From contig JBCCYM010000025.1 of the NCBI GenBank assembly GCA_039190005.1, positions 1 to 22,378 on the forward strand: a stretch of 22,378 nucleotides of DNA. The letters run 5' to 3'. Below are positions 14,837-22,378 of this stretch, one piece after another. Both the position numbers and the translations under genes were made by a program. Position 1 is the first letter of the stretch. Each line of letters begins with the position of its first letter. Source of the DNA: JBCCYM01 sp039190005 (GTDB taxonomy: Bacteria; Pseudomonadota; Gammaproteobacteria; UBA12402). The notes beneath the pieces were generated by a model. It saw only the letters and a program-made list of their open reading frames with translations, had not been told where the DNA came from and ran no database searches.

Positions 14837-15263
14837 TTAATTGTTTTTTAGCTTGCGCTTGTATCATGATTTCACGAACTTTAACCACTTTTACCCAGTA
14901 AATAATAAGTAAAATAAAAATAACAACGGGTAAAAACAGGATAGTAATATAAAAAATAGACATGCATGTAATAATCAGAACCAATGCCAAACCTAGTCCA
15001 AACAAGGTGTCGCCAGCTGATTTTACCGCTGTGTTATCAGGAAAATAACGTTTAATCGCGCCAGGCACACCAAAGGGCAACATCATCCACATAAAAATAT
15101 AACCGACAAACGGGATAAGCATCATCCAGATAAACCAATTTGGAAATGTTTTGTGTTGATCAGGTATTATTTTATATGTTTTATAGATCGAATAGAAAAA
15201 TAGGATATTTATGATGTAGATGAATAAAATAGGAAATATCATAAGCATTACATTAAAGAGCAT
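14829..15263 (-). CDS. Small multi-pass membrane protein, paralog 3 of a tandem trio
   Basis: Membrane protein of 144 residues with hydrophobic segments at about 5-26, 43-63 and 85-125. It shares with the next two upstream genes a KT.K.IP segment, then an amphipathic FPNWFIWMMLIP at 40-51 and a loop GVPGAIKRYFPDN at 65-77. The C-terminus has the shared YWVKVVKVREIM motif. It is the shortest copy and lacks part of the third-fourth helix linker. The start ATG has only a weak ribosome site; its stop overlaps the bepA start. The family is not recognised and no enzymatic residue stands out. A role tied to the envelope genes around it is inferred from position only. Confidence 0.75.
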   Translation of the reverse strand: MLFNVMLMIFPILFIYIINILFFYSIYKTYKIIPDQHKTFPNWFIWMMLIPFVGYIFMWMMLPFGVPGAIKRYFPDNTAVKSAGDTLFGLGLALVLIITCMSIFYITILFLPVVIFILLIIYWVKVVKVREIMIQAQAKKQLNA

Positions 15264-15298
15264 ATTTTTCTGTAGATATACATTAGTTTAGTAAATCG

Positions 15299-15835
15299 TT
15301 ATTGATTTAATAATTCTGGTTTGTCTTGTATTTCTTGAGCCATTGCCATCATAATACGAACGGCAATAACTTTTGACCAGCATAGACAGAATGAGATAAT
15401 AAAAGTAAAAGATATAACAAATGATATTATTGTATACAGGATTATTGTGGTATAAATGAATATTGGTATATTGATTATTTTGACAATGATAATAATGAAA
15501 AGGAATAAAAATCCTAGTACAGGCATGAGCGCGAATATTAAACTCCAACGACGCAAAGAATTACAGATCGATGTTATATGCTTATTATTAGGGAAATAAC
15601 GCTTAATGGCATTAGGTAGATTAAAGTACAATGTAATTAATGATAAAATAGAACCAAAAAAAGGAATAATTATTAACCAGACCAGCCAATCTGAGAATTT
15701 TTTATACTGTTTCGGTATTTGTTTACTTGTTTTGTTAATTGAGAGAATAAAAAAAACTTTTATTATAATATTTACTAATAGAGAAAATCCTATCGTTGTC
15801 ATAATAAGTAGCATATTTTGTTGTGTGGATAGCAT
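15299..15835 (-). CDS. Small multi-pass membrane protein, paralog 2 of a tandem trio
   Basis: Membrane protein of 178 residues with about four hydrophobic segments (8-32, 49-71, 100-120, 125-155). The shared core reads KTSKQIPKQYKKF at 35-47, DWLVWLIIIP at 49-58 and LPNAIKRYFPNN at 73-84. It ends in CWSKVIAVRIMMAMAQ. It is the most diverged of the three: it has lost the MLPFG before the loop and has L-x-L-Y-F instead. An AGG ribosome site lies about 11 bases before the ATG. Gaps of 37 and 35 bases separate it from its neighbours, so one transcript is likely. Its codons are more AT-rich than those of the first copy. Function unknown. Confidence 0.75.
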   Translation of the reverse strand: MLSTQQNMLLIMTTIGFSLLVNIIIKVFFILSINKTSKQIPKQYKKFSDWLVWLIIIPFFGSILSLITLYFNLPNAIKRYFPNNKHITSICNSLRRWSLIFALMPVLGFLFLFIIIIVKIINIPIFIYTTIILYTIISFVISFTFIISFCLCWSKVIAVRIMMAMAQEIQDKPELLNQ

Positions 15836-15872
15836 TTGCTTAAACCTCGTAATCTTAAATTATGATTGATAT

Positions 15873-16421
15873 TTATTGTTGTTTATCTTGCATTGCGTTT
15901 GCCATGACGAGTATGGGACGAACTGTAGCAACTTTTGCCCAGTACATGATGAATGAAAATAGACTCAATAAAAAGAGCAAACCTCCTATAGTTCCGAAAG
16001 CAATGGCTAACCATAAATGAATTGATGGTGTCGCTGGATTATGTCCGACTAATAGCACAGTAACTAGCATTGTAATAATCATTATAATGATCGTTACAAT
16101 AGGTATCAGTACTAATATTAAACCCCATCGGCGCAGAGAGGTATGGAATGGTTTTATATAGTTATTATCAGGGAAACAACGTTTAATCGCGCCTGGCACA
16201 CCAAAGGGTAACATGATCCAGGCAAAAATATAATTGAGGAGAGGAATAATCATCATCCAAGCAAACCAATCAGGGAAATATTTATATTTATCCGGTATTT
16301 GTTTGCTTGTTTTATACACTGAAAGCGCAAAGAGTATTGGTATTAATAAAAGTAAGCATACATTAAAAATATTACCAATAACGGCAAGTATAGTCAGTTG
16401 ATGTTGTGAAAATAGTAGCAT
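15873..16421 (-). CDS. Small multi-pass membrane protein, paralog 1 of a tandem trio
   Basis: Membrane protein of 182 residues, first of three tandem paralogs. Hydrophobic segments lie at about 10-34, 51-70, 98-122 and 135-160. The shared core is KTSKQIPDKYKYFPDWFAW at 37-55, then MLPFGVPGAIKRCFPDN around 70-86, then SLRRWGLILVLIP. The C-terminal cytoplasmic motif is YWAKVATVRPILVMANAMQ (about 160-178). The ATG has an AAGG ribosome site. It begins 51 bases after the tamB stop, with a small AT-rich hairpin in the gap. The conserved tryptophans and the IKR-x-FP-[DN]-N loop are the features to search for. I do not recognise the family. Confidence 0.78.
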   Translation of the reverse strand: MLLFSQHQLTILAVIGNIFNVCLLLLIPILFALSVYKTSKQIPDKYKYFPDWFAWMMIIPLLNYIFAWIMLPFGVPGAIKRCFPDNNYIKPFHTSLRRWGLILVLIPIVTIIIMIITMLVTVLLVGHNPATPSIHLWLAIAFGTIGGLLFLLSLFSFIMYWAKVATVRPILVMANAMQDKQQ

Positions 16422-16451
16422 TATTAAAACCTTGTCATTAAATTTTCATGT

Positions 16452-16470
16452 AAAATCACATTGTGATTTT
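16452..16470. repeat. Short hairpin between tamB and the membrane-protein trio
   Basis: AAAATCAC (16452-16459) and GTGATTTT (16463-16470) are perfect complements around a three-base ATT loop. The stem is AT-rich and lacks a U tract in the tamB direction, so it is probably not an efficient terminator there. Confidence 0.4.
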
Positions 16471-16472
16471 TG

Positions 16473-19400
16473 TTAACTTGTTTCGATATTGTAAATCAAA
16501 TCAGCGCCATTATCAAGATGACTGTTATCCAGTTGAACTTGCCAGTGTCGGCTTAATTGGTAAATTAACTCCAATACATTGACCGGTTGAATTAATCCGA
16601 TACTGTATCGGGCTCTAAGTTTTGGTGTGATTTGTCTCCCTAATACAAAAGAGGTGTTATCTTGTTGCAATAACTGATTGGATTGAATACCAAAATCGCT
16701 TAGACCAAGACGGTTTTCAACAAAATTAGATATGCCTGTTTGACCTAATCCAGCCGATGACGCGGCTAATAGTAATTGCTGTGATTTACTGGCATTGCCA
16801 CCACTGGTGCCATGTCCAAATAACAAATAGGATAAAATTGTTGTCTGATTAAAATTTCCTGGGATGGCGAAAAGATTAAACATCGGCGAGTCCAAAGTGC
16901 CGGTGAGACGAATGCCGACGGAATTAGGTACACCTTGACCCAAAGTCTGATTGGCAACCGTGGTTTGAATATAACGTACTGCCTCAATATCAATACCAGG
17001 ATTGTCTACCGGACCACCGGTAAAGTAAAAATTGCCTTTGGTGATGTCGAGATTCTGACCATAAGCTTTGTAACTGCCTTGCGTTGTTTTAAATTCGCCA
17101 TTTGCTGTTGTTAATGTTTTTGGTGATTTTTTTAATTTTATATTACCTTGAAGTGTCGCGTTCAGCCCTTGGTAATATAACTTAACATTCTTGAGTATGA
17201 CGTCAAGATCAAACGCGAGCGCTAATGTTTTCTCTTGCGCTTGAGTATCATTGGCATAGGTGACATGATCTGGAAGCGTTTCCACATTAGAAAAATCTCT
17301 GGGGCGAATAGTCGCTTCAGGAATGGTTAACTGACCGCTTAGTTTGAGCAGTGTTTGATTGTACTCAAGTAGTAAATCAGATGTTGTCAGCACTTTGTAT
17401 TCACTGGTATTAGCCGTCAACAGCTTATTTGTTTTAATTGTAATTTTGCTGTCAAACGGTGGTAAATAATGAGTATAGCCTGATAAATTTAAACTACCAT
17501 CACCTGAATTTAAACTGCCTTTAATGTTAACGTTGTGTTGACCATTAAAGTCAGCCTGGAGTTGAATGTTCTTGGCAATGATATTGAGTGGAATAATTTT
17601 TACCTGACCATTGCTTAATGTCGCCGAACCTTTAAATTCTGGCTTAGCTATCGTGCCATTAAGCGCGAAGTTGCTATCGATGGTGCCTTGACTGTTATCA
17701 AGACTATCGCTGAGTAAAGCAACAAATCTTAAATCCGGCAGATGTAAATTTAATTGACCGTCCAAAATTTGTTGTGGATTTGTTGGATTGAACAAGTTAA
17801 ATTGTTTGAGAAACAGTTTTCCTGCCAGTATTTTTTTATCAGCTGTGGCAATCGTCGCTAATAAACCCTGTTGATCTAATTTCGCCTTAAGTGTTATGTT
17901 TTTTAAATTAAGCATTGTCAGTTTATCTTTGGCGCGATAAAGATTTAAATGGGTCATATCAATGTTGGCAGTGCCGAAAACAGCTTGTCCAGTATGTTGT
18001 TGTTCGATGGTGATATTGCCGTTTACCGGCGCGTCTAGTATTACCGCGGGTGGTAGCCAGGCATTCAACATACTGAGATTAATATTTTTTATGGTTAACT
18101 TGCCGGCCATTGTTTGATTTTTCTCGAACTGTAATTGACCACATAATTGTGCTTGATGCTTACTGCTGTTGAGACAAAATGGCGCGATGTTGGCGGCGTT
18201 TTTGCCTATACTGATGTTACTCGGTGATTGTAATTTTAATGATTGTTTATCTAAATTCAGTTGACTGAGTTGACCTTGCCATCGCTTATTTTTTATACCC
18301 CCCGTAGCAGCGGCGTCCATATCAATCCATTGTGAACGCAACAATACTTGCCAAGTTTGCTGAGCGACAGTGCCTTGACTGGTGATCGTCACTTGCTGAA
18401 TCGTATGCCGCTTAAATTGAATATGTTTGCCAATGACATTGACATCCAGCTTGCCGTTTTGTTGCCAATCAAGTGATGAAGAGGCGTTCATTGTTTTAAT
18501 AATCAATCCGGGCAAGCGCAAATCATTAATCATTGCTTGGGCGCTAATCTCAGGATGATATAAATTGCCATCAATTGTTCCGGAACTATTCACTGTGCCG
18601 GCAAAGTTTGGATCAATAGTTTGTAAATCAGGCGCTTTAATTTGCCATCGCGCGTTTAACTGTTTTGATAGGCGCGCGAAGCTCGCTTGCGCGTTAAGAT
18701 GATTGTTGCCAATATAGACATCCGCGTGATCGAGTTGAATATGATCCTGCCGCATACTGAGTTTTAATTGACCAGAAGTTTTTTGCTTATTAATTGTGCC
18801 GCTAATCTGTTTAATTTGTGACACTGTTTGCAGTTGGGCGTTCTGATAAGTACCGCTTGTAGTGCCGGCGAAATTTAACTGACTCTGAGGCCAATTTTGT
18901 CGGTATTGTTTGAGGTTGAGTTGTCGCCCGGATAATGAAAACTGCCATTGTAAATCAGGTTGCCATGTTAGTGAACCCGGCGCGGATAGTGTGCCACCGA
19001 GTGTTTTTATGGTGACAGTATTAAAATTCAATTGTTGGGTATTGCCTTGCGCTTTTATAGACCATTGACTCTCAGGTAGCTGGGTTCCACTTAGTTCGCT
19101 AGTCAGTTCAAGTTGATAATTATCCAACTGGCCATTTGCCGTCAGTTTGCCACCATGATTGGTCAATGTGCTTGATGAACTGATCGGCAGCACAAATTTT
19201 TTCCAGTCACCTTTCAGCGTAAAAGAAAGATCATTAGACAGCCATTGTTGTAATGTCGCTTGCCATTGGCTGATAACTAATTGGTCAGTATTAGCATTGA
19301 TGTCAAGCTTTTGCTGGTCACCATGAAGCGTAAATGCAGCGCTAATGGCCGCGTTTTTTGCCAGTTGGCTGTTTATTTGTCCTTGCCAGTGCATGGTAAA

Positions 19401-19904
19401 AGGTGCGCTCAGTAAGCTTGTGCCTTTAAAACTGAGCTTATTGATTTGATGCTTTTCAATCATGATGTGATTGATTTTCGCTTGGGCAATATCAATTGTG
19501 AATGGTGATTTTTCAGTTGATGGCTTGGTGCCGCCAGGCGAAGTTTGTGTCGATGACACTGTTTTAGATTGATTGGCTGAGCTTGTATAGTGAATACGAT
19601 CAATAAATAATGTTTTGATAGAGACATGTTTGCGTAACAGCGCTGGAAGCGAAATATCCGCTTTAAGTTCGCCGACAGTTACATTGATTTTACCGTCATG
19701 ATAGCTGAGTTGATGTATATCAATAGTGCTGATCAAGGCGCCGGAAACTTTATTATATTCAAGCTGTCCCGGTAGGTAGGATTTGCCGACATGCAACCCC
19801 AGTCGCAAGCCCCAGCTCGTTGATAGCAATAATACCAGGCAGATAATGATTAGCGCGATCAAACTGAGTAAACTGTATAACAGGATTTTCATTGTTTTCA
19901 TCAT
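16473..19904 (-). CDS. tamB: TamB, inner-membrane-anchored component of the translocation and assembly module
   Basis: TamB spans the periplasm as a long beta structure from a single N-terminal membrane anchor and reaches TamA in the outer membrane. The pair is implicated in assembly of some outer-membrane proteins and in phospholipid transport to the outer membrane. The protein has 1143 residues, somewhat shorter than the roughly 1260 of E. coli. The anchor is at about 7-29. A long repetitive Gln/Asn/Leu-rich beta region follows, and the conserved DUF490 C-terminal domain occupies roughly the last 330 residues (with GLNATLQGNIKL, GNFYFTGGPVDNPGIDIEA and LLFGHGTSGGN segments). The start ATG overlaps the tamA stop as ATGA, a classic coupled pair. 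A second ATG directly follows the first. Confidence 0.93.
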   Translation of the reverse strand: MMKTMKILLYSLLSLIALIIICLVLLLSTSWGLRLGLHVGKSYLPGQLEYNKVSGALISTIDIHQLSYHDGKINVTVGELKADISLPALLRKHVSIKTLFIDRIHYTSSANQSKTVSSTQTSPGGTKPSTEKSPFTIDIAQAKINHIMIEKHQINKLSFKGTSLLSAPFTMHWQGQINSQLAKNAAISAAFTLHGDQQKLDINANTDQLVISQWQATLQQWLSNDLSFTLKGDWKKFVLPISSSSTLTNHGGKLTANGQLDNYQLELTSELSGTQLPESQWSIKAQGNTQQLNFNTVTIKTLGGTLSAPGSLTWQPDLQWQFSLSGRQLNLKQYRQNWPQSQLNFAGTTSGTYQNAQLQTVSQIKQISGTINKQKTSGQLKLSMRQDHIQLDHADVYIGNNHLNAQASFARLSKQLNARWQIKAPDLQTIDPNFAGTVNSSGTIDGNLYHPEISAQAMINDLRLPGLIIKTMNASSSLDWQQNGKLDVNVIGKHIQFKRHTIQQVTITSQGTVAQQTWQVLLRSQWIDMDAAATGGIKNKRWQGQLSQLNLDKQSLKLQSPSNISIGKNAANIAPFCLNSSKHQAQLCGQLQFEKNQTMAGKLTIKNINLSMLNAWLPPAVILDAPVNGNITIEQQHTGQAVFGTANIDMTHLNLYRAKDKLTMLNLKNITLKAKLDQQGLLATIATADKKILAGKLFLKQFNLFNPTNPQQILDGQLNLHLPDLRFVALLSDSLDNSQGTIDSNFALNGTIAKPEFKGSATLSNGQVKIIPLNIIAKNIQLQADFNGQHNVNIKGSLNSGDGSLNLSGYTHYLPPFDSKITIKTNKLLTANTSEYKVLTTSDLLLEYNQTLLKLSGQLTIPEATIRPRDFSNVETLPDHVTYANDTQAQEKTLALAFDLDVILKNVKLYYQGLNATLQGNIKLKKSPKTLTTANGEFKTTQGSYKAYGQNLDITKGNFYFTGGPVDNPGIDIEAVRYIQTTVANQTLGQGVPNSVGIRLTGTLDSPMFNLFAIPGNFNQTTILSYLLFGHGTSGGNASKSQQLLLAASSAGLGQTGISNFVENRLGLSDFGIQSNQLLQQDNTSFVLGRQITPKLRARYSIGLIQPVNVLELIYQLSRHWQVQLDNSHLDNGADLIYNIETS

Positions 19905-21712
19905 AATAAGCCTATACTAAACTGGAAACGTGTCGACTTAAGTTTGCCAAAACCACCTTTGGGTTGCGCGAGACTCAACGCGACCGCGCCAACCGGTGAA
20001 TGCCATACCAAACCGACACCAATACCACGTTGGAGATTGAAATTGTTTCTGAAAGTCATTGTCTTAAAGCTATTAAAAGCGTTTCCTTCATCAATAAATG
20101 CCGCGCCCCAGAAATTATTATAAATACGCTGGCGCAATTCAGCGCTAGCAACCAGCAGATAACGACCGGGTCCTAAACTCTGATTCGAATAACCGCGTAC
20201 CGACTGAGCGCCGCCGGTATAAAAACTCAAGCTCACCGGCAGTATAGTCAGTTTATTGACAAAAGTATAACCGGATTCGCCGCGTAATAAAATACGCATG
20301 TTATCAGTTAGGGGATATAAAAACTGTTCAATGGCATTAATTTGGGCAAAACTGATAGTGGATATCCTTTTATTCTTAACACTGCCACTGGTAGTAATTG
20401 TGAATCTATTGGCTTTACTCGGATTCAAGGGGCTATTTTGCTTATCATTAGAAAAAGTCACCGAAGGAATAATCCCATTATCTGTTCGATACGCGCCATT
20501 TTCATCATAACGATAATGTTCATAGAGATAATTAATCGCGTAAACACTTTTCCAATTCCCATATCGGGTAATATAACCGGGACCGGCACGCACGCCGGTA
20601 CTTGTCGCTTTTTGTGGTGTTAATCGAAAGGTGCTGGCATTAAGCGAATACTGCTCGGTAGAGGGATGTCGCCCGGGAATAATATATTGAGCGGTAAAGC
20701 GATTATCAAGTTCTGAAGCCTGCACATCAGTGCTGAAATGATGGCCGCTGCTATTCACCCAGCGCCAATCGATACCCAATATTGCCCTAGGACCAGTGCC
20801 AGTACCGTAACCGACACCAATTTTATAAGCTTTACGTTTATTTTTGTGTACATCGACAGCAATAGGTACCTGATTATCATTGCTAGCCTGATTGACTTCC
20901 GGTGTCACAACAACATTTTGGAAATAACCGGTACTGAGCAAAATCTGCTGTAATTGTAGTAATTTGCCATAGTTATAGGGCTCACCTGGTTTAAAATTAA
21001 GATAGCGTTTTAGAAAACTTGTTTTAAATGGTGAGGACGAAAAGTTAACCGGACCAAAGTAATACCGTTTACCGGTATTAAATAATAGAATAATTTTGCA
21101 GGTATAGGCCTGTTTATCAATAATAATTTTTCTTTCACTAAATTGCGCTTTAATATAACCAAGATTAGCGGCTGCGCTTAATAGTTGTTTACTGCTATCA
21201 TTATAACGTTTACTAGTGAACACCGCGTTTTGTTGCAGTGGCAGTGTTTTGATTAATTGTTGTAATTCAGTTTGTGTCGCGCCCGCGCCCGTCAGTTTTA
21301 TCGAGAGATCCGTTATCCGCAGTTGTTCGCCGGGCGTTACATCGTAAGTTGCCAGCCACTGATTATCTTTGTGTGTGAGTGTGCTATGAATTGTTGGTTT
21401 GAAATAACCATAAGGCGAAATAGCTTGGCGAATTTCTTTTTTTCCTTCGTGATAATAATATTTAATCTGCCGTACCGACAATTGCGCGTCCGGAACGGTT
21501 CGCATCAGTTTTAATCGCTTATTGACATTATCCAACGCTTCTTTATCCAGTCCTGTGACTTTTGTGTCAAGATGTAAGTAATGGTCTGCCGCTAAAACAA
21601 CATGACTGCTGAACAATAAAACAACTAAAACAATATGGCAACATATCGCTCGATATTGTTTAATAAAATTAACAATCAATTTGCAGAAAAAAATGAGTTG
21701 TTTGCTAAGCAT
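19901..21712 (-). CDS. tamA: TamA, outer-membrane Omp85-family component of the translocation and assembly module
   Basis: Outer-membrane protein of the Omp85 family; partner of TamB. The protein has 603 residues, close to E. coli TamA (577). A long N-terminus (1-25) precedes a hydrophobic core ending SSHVVLAADHY, a likely signal-peptidase site near residue 42. POTRA domains occupy about 45-265, and the 16-strand barrel fills the rest. The lid-loop motif VRGY is at 505-508 (GGAQSVRGYSNQSLGPGRY), followed by AAFIDEGNAF and the C-terminal strand RFQFSIGLL. The ATG at 21712 lacks an evident ribosome site, so an internal start cannot be excluded. It is preceded by a good promoter (21775-21804) and overlaps tamB, leading the six-gene minus-strand block. 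Confidence 0.94.
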   Translation of the reverse strand: MLSKQLIFFCKLIVNFIKQYRAICCHIVLVVLLFSSHVVLAADHYLHLDTKVTGLDKEALDNVNKRLKLMRTVPDAQLSVRQIKYYYHEGKKEIRQAISPYGYFKPTIHSTLTHKDNQWLATYDVTPGEQLRITDLSIKLTGAGATQTELQQLIKTLPLQQNAVFTSKRYNDSSKQLLSAAANLGYIKAQFSERKIIIDKQAYTCKIILLFNTGKRYYFGPVNFSSSPFKTSFLKRYLNFKPGEPYNYGKLLQLQQILLSTGYFQNVVVTPEVNQASNDNQVPIAVDVHKNKRKAYKIGVGYGTGTGPRAILGIDWRWVNSSGHHFSTDVQASELDNRFTAQYIIPGRHPSTEQYSLNASTFRLTPQKATSTGVRAGPGYITRYGNWKSVYAINYLYEHYRYDENGAYRTDNGIIPSVTFSNDKQNSPLNPSKANRFTITTSGSVKNKRISTISFAQINAIEQFLYPLTDNMRILLRGESGYTFVNKLTILPVSLSFYTGGAQSVRGYSNQSLGPGRYLLVASAELRQRIYNNFWGAAFIDEGNAFNSFKTMTFRNNFNLQRGIGVGLVWHSPVGAVALSLAQPKGGFGKLKSTRFQFSIGLL

Positions 21713-21736
21713 TAATGGAGTGTAACATAGAGCTAA

Positions 21737-21863
21737 AACTAAATTGACTAAATTGTTATTGTTATGCTGAAATTATCATAGCATTTCTTGTTAATTTGGG
21801 TCAATTTAGTCGATAGCATTGTTACCAACATTTACGAACGCAAAACTTGACTAAATTAGTCAG
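21737..21863. promoter_or_regulatory. Array of GACTAAATT boxes between tamA and the divergent gene (possible IscR-like operators)
   Basis: Boxes on the plus strand lie at 21737-21745 (AACTAAATT), 21746-21754 (GACTAAATT) and 21849-21857. An inverted box lies at 21803-21811 (AATTTAGTC). The last plus box is part of a perfect palindrome TGACTAA-A-TTAGTCA (21848-21862). The stretch 21847-21863 fits the core YYGACTRWWWYAGTCRR of IscR type 1 sites. One box overlaps the tamA -35 and the palindrome overlaps the -35 of the divergent promoter. Confidence 0.5.
21775..21804 (-). promoter_or_regulatory. Candidate sigma-70 promoter of tamA
   Basis: On the minus strand there is TTGACC (21799-21804), an 18-base spacer and TATGAT (21775-21780), each hexamer 5 of 6. 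The start would be near 21768, 56 bases before the tamA ATG. The -35 shares bases with a GACTAAATT box. Confidence 0.55.
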
Positions 21864-21875
21864 AAAATAGACAAT
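21847..21875 (+). promoter_or_regulatory. Candidate promoter of the right-edge gene, overlapping a palindromic operator
   Basis: TTGACT (21847-21852, 5 of 6), a 17-base spacer and GACAAT (21870-21875, 4 of 6). The -35 and part of the spacer are the palindrome at 21848-21862, so a bound regulator should occlude polymerase. Confidence 0.35.
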
Positions 21876-21902
21876 GTCTGAAAAATAAATACAGGTTAAT
21901 AA

Positions 21903-22378
21903 ATGTTAAATCGTTACGGAAATTTCGCGCGCGCGCTATTCACGATTGTATGCGCGTTTTTGTTTATTCTATCGGTTAATATTTTTCTACTTTGGTCGTT
22001 TTTACCCCATTTCGCGCCTTATGACCTTCGGCGCGTTTCAGTATTGTTATTGTTTTTGCTGTTAAGTATCTGCTTATTATTATCAGTGAGATTACAACAA
22101 GCTTGGTTTGTCTATTTGTCGAGTTTAAATAAGTTCGCGAGATTATTATTAGTCTTATTTGTTGTGCTAGGATTAATTTCCAGTGTGCTCGCGCCTCTGC
22201 CCAAGTATGCTTTATTGCAGTTTGCCTATTGCATAGACTTATTCGTGATCGCTGGGATTATTTTTGCTTTAAGAGAGAATTTTAAAAATTTTGACTATGC
22301 CGCGTGTATTTTACTTTGTATTTCAGTCGCCTTATACGTAGGCTATAGTTTATTCTGCTTAATTAAAGTGAAATTACA
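21903..22378 (+). CDS. Partial multi-pass membrane protein, possibly O-antigen ligase/polymerase-like (runs off the right edge)
   Basis: The frame from the ATG at 21903 stays open for 158 codons to the window end. An ACAGG ribosome site lies about 9-12 bases upstream. The visible protein is highly hydrophobic, with membrane segments at about 11-32, 45-62, 80-97, 103-122 and 131-152. The segment LGLISSVLAPLPKYALLQFA at about 88-107 resembles the stretch after an early helix in O-antigen ligases and Wzy polymerases (a Ser-x-x-x-Ala-x-x-P-x-x-Ala-L pattern). That would place it in cell-surface polysaccharide or glycoprotein assembly in the inner membrane. The catalytic region lies outside the window, so the assignment is tentative. 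It is divergent from tamA and shares its control region. Confidence 0.6.
   Translation, partial: MLNRYGNFARALFTIVCAFLFILSVNIFLLWSFLPHFAPYDLRRVSVLLLFLLLSICLLLSVRLQQAWFVYLSSLNKFARLLLVLFVVLGLISSVLAPLPKYALLQFAYCIDLFVIAGIIFALRENFKNFDYAACILLCISVALYVGYSLFCLIKVKL

Noticed and set aside
1..22378. CRISPR arrays, tRNA or rRNA genes, transposases or prophage genes
   Set aside because: I saw no regularly spaced repeats, tRNA-like cloverleaf signatures, rRNA motifs or DDE/integrase proteins.

Overview
The window looks like chromosomal DNA of an AT-rich Gram-negative gammaproteobacterium. The supporting evidence is a lipid A-type acyltransferase, the outer-membrane translocation pair TamA/TamB, a BepA-type periplasmic protease and a grpE-dnaK-dnaJ-greA cluster. 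A host-associated lineage such as the Legionellales/Coxiellaceae is plausible, given the decayed genes and a secreted lectin, but nothing here proves it. No rRNA, tRNA, CRISPR array or recognisable transposase was seen.

Left part (1-5700). A FUSC-family membrane protein enters from the left edge and appears to be broken by a one-base shift in a G run. It converges on two minus-strand genes, a DEAD-box RNA helicase (with DETD in place of DEAD) and an LpxL/HtrB-type acyltransferase. A cold-shock protein (minus) and a small lipoprotein (plus) then diverge from a 396-base control region, which holds a promoter for each and a nested inverted repeat. A strong terminator follows the lipoprotein. Next comes a minus-strand protein of the Asp/Glu/hydantoin racemase superfamily that lacks one of the two usual catalytic cysteines.

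Centre (5700-11840). The chaperone genes grpE, dnaK and dnaJ lie in order on the plus strand, with greA close behind dnaJ and then a SAM-dependent methyltransferase. A palindrome and a dRS3/REP-like hairpin precede grpE. A sigma-32-like promoter precedes dnaK, and a hairpin separates dnaK from dnaJ. The roughly 650 bases after the methyltransferase are a gene graveyard. They hold an internally deleted gene resembling S-adenosylmethionine decarboxylase and a degraded second copy of the methyltransferase 3' end.

Right part (11840-22378). A predicted secreted bulb-type lectin (five QxDxNxVxY motifs) stands alone on the plus strand. A six-gene minus-strand block follows, in transcription order: tamA, tamB (ATGA overlap), three tandem paralogous small multi-pass membrane proteins of unknown function, and bepA (8-base overlap). 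The tight packing suggests one envelope-biogenesis operon. Its promoter region is shared with a divergent partial gene resembling an O-antigen ligase/polymerase at the right edge. That region carries several copies of a GACTAAATT box, including one full palindrome resembling an IscR type 1 site.

The best candidate for something undescribed is the three-paralog membrane family placed between TamAB and BepA, together with the GACTAAATT operator array that probably controls the block.
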